From Odobenus rosmarus divergens (Eukaryota > Chordata > Mammalia > Carnivora > Odobenidae), in contig NW_004450584.1 of the NCBI RefSeq assembly GCF_000321225.1, positions 710,794 through 774,793 on the forward strand: a stretch of DNA of 64,000 bases, read 5' to 3'. The notes beneath the pieces are model-generated. The model ran no database searches, was not told where the DNA came from, and worked only from the letters and a program-made list of their open reading frames with translations. Of this stretch, positions 59,185 to 64,000 are shown piece by piece. Positions within the stretch are counted from its first letter, which is position 1; each line of letters begins with the position of its first letter. Both the position numbers and the translations under genes were made by a program.

Positions 59185-61368
59185 AAAATGTGTCTCTTGT
59201 AGGCAGCACATAGATGGATCTTGTTTTTTAATCCATTCTGACCCCTTTGTGTTTTGATTGGAGCATTTAGTCCATTTACATTCTATGTAATTATTGATAA
59301 ATACGTATATATTGCCGTTTTATTATTGATTTTGTCATTGTTTCTTGAGATTTTTCTCTGAGTCTTTCTTGTTTTTGCCACTTTTGGTTTCTCCTTTGCC
59401 CTCAACAAATCCCTTTTAATATTTCTTGCAACGGCTGGTTTAGTAATCACAAACTCCTTTGGTTTTGTTTTTCTGGAAAATTCTCTCTCTCCTTCTATCC
59501 TGAATGATAGCCTTGCTGGATAGAATATTCTTGGTTGCAGATTTTTCCCATTTATCACGTTGAATATATCATGCCACTGTCTTCTGGCTTGTCAAGTTTC
59601 TGTTTAGAGATCTGCTGCTAACCTTATGAGTCTTTCCTCATAAGTTAAGGACTTCTTTTTTCTTGCTGCTTTTAGGATATTTTATCATTATATTTTGCAA
59701 ATTTAATTACAATATATCTTGGTGTTGGCTTGCTTTTGTTGATTTTGATGGGAGTTTTCTGTGCCTGCTGGATCTGGATTTCTTCCCCAGATTAGGGAAG
59801 TTTTCAGCTATAATTTTCTTAAGTTAGTTTTCTGCCCCCTTTCCTCTCTTCTTCTTCTTCTTCTAAGACTCTTATAATACAAATGTTATTATAATTGATG
59901 ACAGCCACTGAGTTAACTAAGTCTATTCTCATTTTCCAAAATTCTTTCTCTCTTTTGTTTGGCTTCATTATTTTCCATTATCTTGTCTTATATGCTATGA
60001 ATTCCTTTCTCTACTTCTTCCAGCCTGCTGTTCATTGCATCAAGTCTGTTTCCAGTCTCGTTTATTGTGTTCTTCATCTCTGATGGATTCTTTTAAACTT
60101 TTATTTCTGTGGTAAGGGTCTCACTGATGTCTTCTTTTCACAAGCCCACTCAGTATCGTTATGATTGTTGCTTTAAATTCTCCACCACACATGTTATTTA
60201 TATCTGTTTCAATTAGATCTCTGGCCATTCCTTCTCTTGTTCTTTCATTTGGGATAATTCTTCCATCTTGGCATTTTGTCTAAGACTCTGCCTTCTTCTC
60301 TGTGTTAGAAAAGCCTATTATGTTTTCTGCTCCCGGGAGTAATGGCTTTATGAAGAAGTCATGTAGTGTCCAGGGCCCGGTGCTTCAGTGTCTCTGGTGT
60401 GTGCGGTGTGCACTGTGCTGCTGTGTTCTGGCTTCTCCACCCTTCAGGCCAGTCATCTGAAGAAGCACTGCTTACCTGCTGTGGGCAGTGTTTGGTCTCT
60501 GACTTGCATGTGGTGAGTTTTAACGTGGTTTGTTCTGGTCTGCTTGTGAAATGAGACCTGACAGCACTTCCATGAGATCAAGGGGCCCTGCAGAACTCTC
60601 TGGTCAGGAGATGTGGCAGGGCTATGTGTGGCCTTCTGGGGGGAGGGGCCCACCATGCTGAGAGTGAGGCAAGCTTTACTGAGAAGGGCAGTCACTCCAG
60701 AGTACAGGGGTGTGGGTCTTGGTGTAAGCAGGTTAGGCAGCCATTGTGGGTGCTGCCTTGCTTTCTGCAGGTGGTTCTGTGTTTATGCTGATTGATGGAG
60801 GAGGGAAATGGCACTAGCCATCTCCTTTTTTCCTGGAGAGGCATCTCCTTGAATGTTGCCTTCAGGAAAGTGCTCCGAGAAGAGGGAATAATTGCCCCAC
60901 TGTGTGCCCCAGGCATTTTCAGATCACTGTTTCAATGACATCTACTCCTATGTTGTTTGCTTATATTCTCTCCAGGAGTAGGGTAGCACCCTCCAGTCTC
61001 TATTCCAGCCAAGCCTGCTGACAAATTCAGCCCCTCTCATTTTCCCAGCCAGTGCCTTTGGGGAATCGTTCTGGTACTTTCCCCTATGTGCTCCCCTCTC
61101 TCTGACCCTTCTCTGTGACCATGGCTCCCTCCCCACCAGGCACCCATGATCCGTTTCTCCCCCAAACCATGTCTCCGACCTTCCCATCTTCTTCAGTGTG
61201 GTCTCCTATGTCCCTTTAGTTGTACAGTGTGCTCTGTCAGTCTTCAGGTCAGTTTCTGGGGTATTTACGATGATTTGATAGTTATCTAATTGTGTTCATG
61301 GGAAGAAATGAGCCTAGGGTCCCCCTACTCTGCAGCCATCTTCTGAATTTCTCCTACTCCATCATCTT

Positions 61369-64000
61369 ACTGAACCTCTTGTTTTCAAGTTTTGATATTT
61401 ATGAATAAGGTGGCATACACATCTGTGTGAAGGTTTTTGCATGGAAATAAGTTTTCAGCTCCTTAGGGTAAATATCAAGGAGAGATATTGCTGCATCATG
61501 TAATTAAAGGATGTTTAGTTTTGCAAGAAACCTCAAACGTGCTTTCTGAAGAGGGTGTAGACCATTCTGCATCCCCAACGCCATGAATGAGCACTCGTGT
61601 TGCTTCATATCCTCACCAGCACTTGGCATTGTCAGTTTTCCATTGTGGCAATTATAATGTGCATGGAGTCATATTTTGTTTTTAATTCGCATTTCTTTGA
61701 TGACTTACGATGTAGAGTGTCTTTTCATAAACTTATTAGTCATCTGTCTGTATTCTTTGGTAAGGTGTCTGTTAAGGTCTTTGGCCCATTTTTAAATCAG
61801 TTTGTTTATTTTCTTATTGGGTGTTAAGGGTTCTTTGTATATTCTGAATAGCAGTCCTTTATCAGATATGTCTTTGGAAATATTTTCTCCCAGTATGGCT
61901 TGTCTTTTTATTCTCTTGACAGTATCTTAGAGAAGATAATTTTAACTTTAATAAAGTCCAATTTACAAATTGTGTGTTTTTCCTGCATCATGCCTTTGGG
62001 ATTGTATCTAAAAAGTCATTGTCAAGCACCAGATGATCTAGGTTTCCTCTCATGTTATCTTCTAGGCGTTTTATAATTTTGTGTTTTACATTTAGATCTG
62101 TTTTGAGTTAATTAAAAAATATTATTAGATGTGAAGTGCATTAAGATCAGTGTCGAGTCGTTTTTTTTTTTTTTTTTTTTGCATGTGGATGTCTAGTTGT
62201 TGCAGCACCATTTGTTGAAAAGATTAACTTTGGTCCACTGTATTGTCCTTGCTCCTTTGTCAAAGATCATGTCTTCTGGGGGGTCTATTATGTGGGTCTA
62301 TTCCTGAGCTTTTTATTCTGTTCTGTTGATCAGTTTGTCTGTTACTTTGCCAGTACCACACTGTCCTCATTATTGTTGCTTTATAACAACTCTTGGAGTT
62401 CAGTAATGTCAGTGCTCCGAAATTGTTCTTTTCCTTCAATATTGTGTAGATTATTCTGGGTATTTTGCCTGTCCATATAGACTTCAGAATCAATTTGTAT
62501 CTTAAAAACACTTGCTGGGATTTTGTTGAAATCACATTAAATCTATAGATAAAATTGGGCAGATAGTCCATGTTCAACCATGAACCATGAACATGGACTG
62601 TCTGTCCATTTATTTGGTTTTTCTTTGATTTCTTTCATCAGAATTTTGTAGTTTTTTTTTTATATGGATCTTTTACGTATTTTGTTAGGTACCCAGTATT
62701 TTGTCTTTTTGGGGTGCTGATATAAATAATATTGTGTTTTATTTCAAATTCTACTTCTCATTGTTAATATATAAGAAAGTGATTAATTTTTGCATCTTAA
62801 CCTCATATCCTGCAATCTTCCTCTAATCACTTTTCATTCTAAAAGTTTTTTAGTAAATTCTTTCAGATTTTCTATGTAAAAGATCATGCCATTTCCAAAC
62901 AACTTTATTTATTCCTTTCTAATCTGTATACTTTTTATTGTTTTTCCTTTTGTTGTCTTATTGCATTAGGTAGGACTTCCAGTATGATGAATTAAAGGAT
63001 AGGGGACATCCTTGTCTTTTCCGGATTTAAGTGGGAAAGCTTTGAGTTCCTCACCAATATGTATGTTGTTAGCAGAAGATTTTTTTGTAGGTATTCTTTG
63101 TTAAATTGAGGAAGTTCCCCTCTATTTCTAATTTGTTGAATACTTTGATCATGAATGAGTATTGGAATTTTGTCAAATGCTCTTCCTGATTCAAGATATC
63201 ATCATGTGATTTCTCCTCTATAGTCTTTTGATGTGATGAGTCATATTAATTTATTTTTAAATGTTACGTGATTTTCAAAGGTTGATTCGGTCTTACATAC
63301 CTGGGATAAATCCCATGTGGTTGTGGTGTATAATTCTTTTTAAACTTTGTTGGATTCAATTTGGTAATATTTTGTTGAGATTTTTGCACCTACAGTATAA
63401 GAGGTATTTGTAATTTTCTTTTCTTGTAATATCTTTGTCTGGTTTTGATATTAAGTTAATGTTGGCCTCATAAAATGAGTTTGAAAGTATTCCTTTTACT
63501 TCTTTCTTTTGAGAGAGATGTAGATAATTGGTAAAATTTCTTCTTTAAATATTTGTTAGAATTCACCAGTGAAATAATGTGTGTCTGGTGCTTATGTGTG
63601 TGTGTGCATGTGTGTGTGTGTGTGTGTGTGTATTGTGTATAAGTTTATTAATTATTGATTCAATTGCTCTAATAGATAAAAGCCTATTCAGATTGTCTCT
63701 TTCTTGTTGTGTGAGTTTGGCAGACTGTGTTCTTCAAGCATTGGTCCATTTTATCTAGCTTATTAACTTTGTGGGCATAAGATTATTTATAGGATTCTTT
63801 TATTATCCTTTTAATATTCTTTGGATCTGTAGAGATTTTCCTTCTTTTATTTTCATATCAGTACTTTGTGTCCTCTTTTTTTTCTAGCCTTGCTAGAGGT
63901 TTGTCAATTTTAATATCCTTTTCAGTAAATCAGCTTTTGGATTCATTGATTTACTCTTGTAATTTGCTGTTTTTACTTTCATTGATTTCTGCTCTAATTT
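61369..64000 (-). mobile_element. Old L1 ORF2, outer element of the nest (main piece, cut by window end)
   Basis: Antisense old-L1 ORF2: 'tatttatgaataaggtggca', 'ttaggtacccagtattttgt', 'gagtttgaaagtattccttt'. More diverged than L1-A and L1-B. Its start fits the continuation of the 3' UTR at 49796-50162, with roughly a few hundred bases missing between. A (TG)n run lies at 63595-63631. Confidence 0.82.
62560..62604. repeat. 45-base quasi-palindrome in the old L1
   Basis: Arms 62560-62576 and 62588-62604 pair over 17 bases (agtccatgttca with tgaacatggact as the perfect inner 12) with one G-T wobble, around an 11-base loop. Other L1s lack the second arm, so the arm looks copied in place. Confidence 0.85.

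Larger units (their letters stand above)
56681..61368 (-). mobile_element. L1-B: near full-length antisense L1, head to tail with L1-A
   Basis: The 3' T tract begins directly after the L1-A 5' end. Order: 3' UTR (56690-57170), ORF2 C-terminus to endonuclease (57170-58950), ORF2 start and linker (59200-59600), ORF1 region (59700-60300), 5' UTR (60300-61368). The 5' end reads ccatcatctt at 61359-61368; its reverse complement gives the L1 start aagatgatggagtaggag. At about 4.7 kb including insertions it is shorter than a 6-kb L1, so parts are deleted. No intact ORF. Confidence 0.86.

Noticed and set aside
56671..61368. ccatcatctt at 56671 and 61359 as a target duplication flanking L1-B
   Set aside because: Each is the reverse complement of an L1 5' start (aagatgatgg...), so the identity is L1-A versus L1-B homology, not a duplicated target.

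Overview
The window is nuclear DNA from a placental mammal, most likely an arctoid carnivoran (bear, pinniped, mustelid or procyonid group). The evidence is the many tRNA-derived CAN-SINEs of the 'cctgggtggctcagtcggtt' / 'gacagagagagacacagca' type, together with carnivore-style L1 LINEs. I see neither the dog-specific SINE head nor the feline SINE body. There are no bacterial features, no CRISPR array and no operons.

One protein gene is convincingly present: the 5' and central part of NLRP3, on the + strand, in six coding exons between 34635 and 46902. They encode the pyrin domain, a short linker exon, one large exon with FISNA, NACHT, winged-helix and HD2 regions, and the first three LRR exons. 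All splice sites are GT-AG and the phases join without a frameshift, giving 887 complete codons. The last two LRR exons and the C-terminal exon expected from human NLRP3 are not found before the window ends. The intron after the third LRR exon is therefore at least 17 kb long, and it is filled mainly by antisense L1s.

Layout: (1) 0.3-1.7 kb is a GC-rich minisatellite with a 40-bp unit and a 193-bp higher-order repeat. (2) 1.7-6.7 kb holds old transposon debris, including an LTR split by an L1 and a duplicated 149-bp segment. (3) 6.8-7.8 kb is a CpG island with no recognised gene. (4) 8-34 kb is intergenic sequence with a candidate LTR, L1 fragments, SINEs and a U6-mRNA chimeric retropseudogene at 9.66 kb. 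(5) 34.6-46.9 kb holds the NLRP3 exons and introns. (6) 46.9-49.8 kb is intron without recognised exons. (7) 49.8-64 kb is a nested antisense L1 block: an old L1 interrupted by two younger L1s lying head to tail, which carry further SINE and L1 insertions.

The most notable observations are: an L1 tail inserted a few bases after the donor of the pyrin exon; a shortened NLRP3 linker exon with an apparent acceptor shift; three local duplications that do not look like retrotransposition (4.9/7.1 kb, 27.4/29.1 kb and 51.5/54.1 kb); and the U6 chimera. Comparisons with human NLRP3 and with repeat families rest on recalled family knowledge, not on a search.
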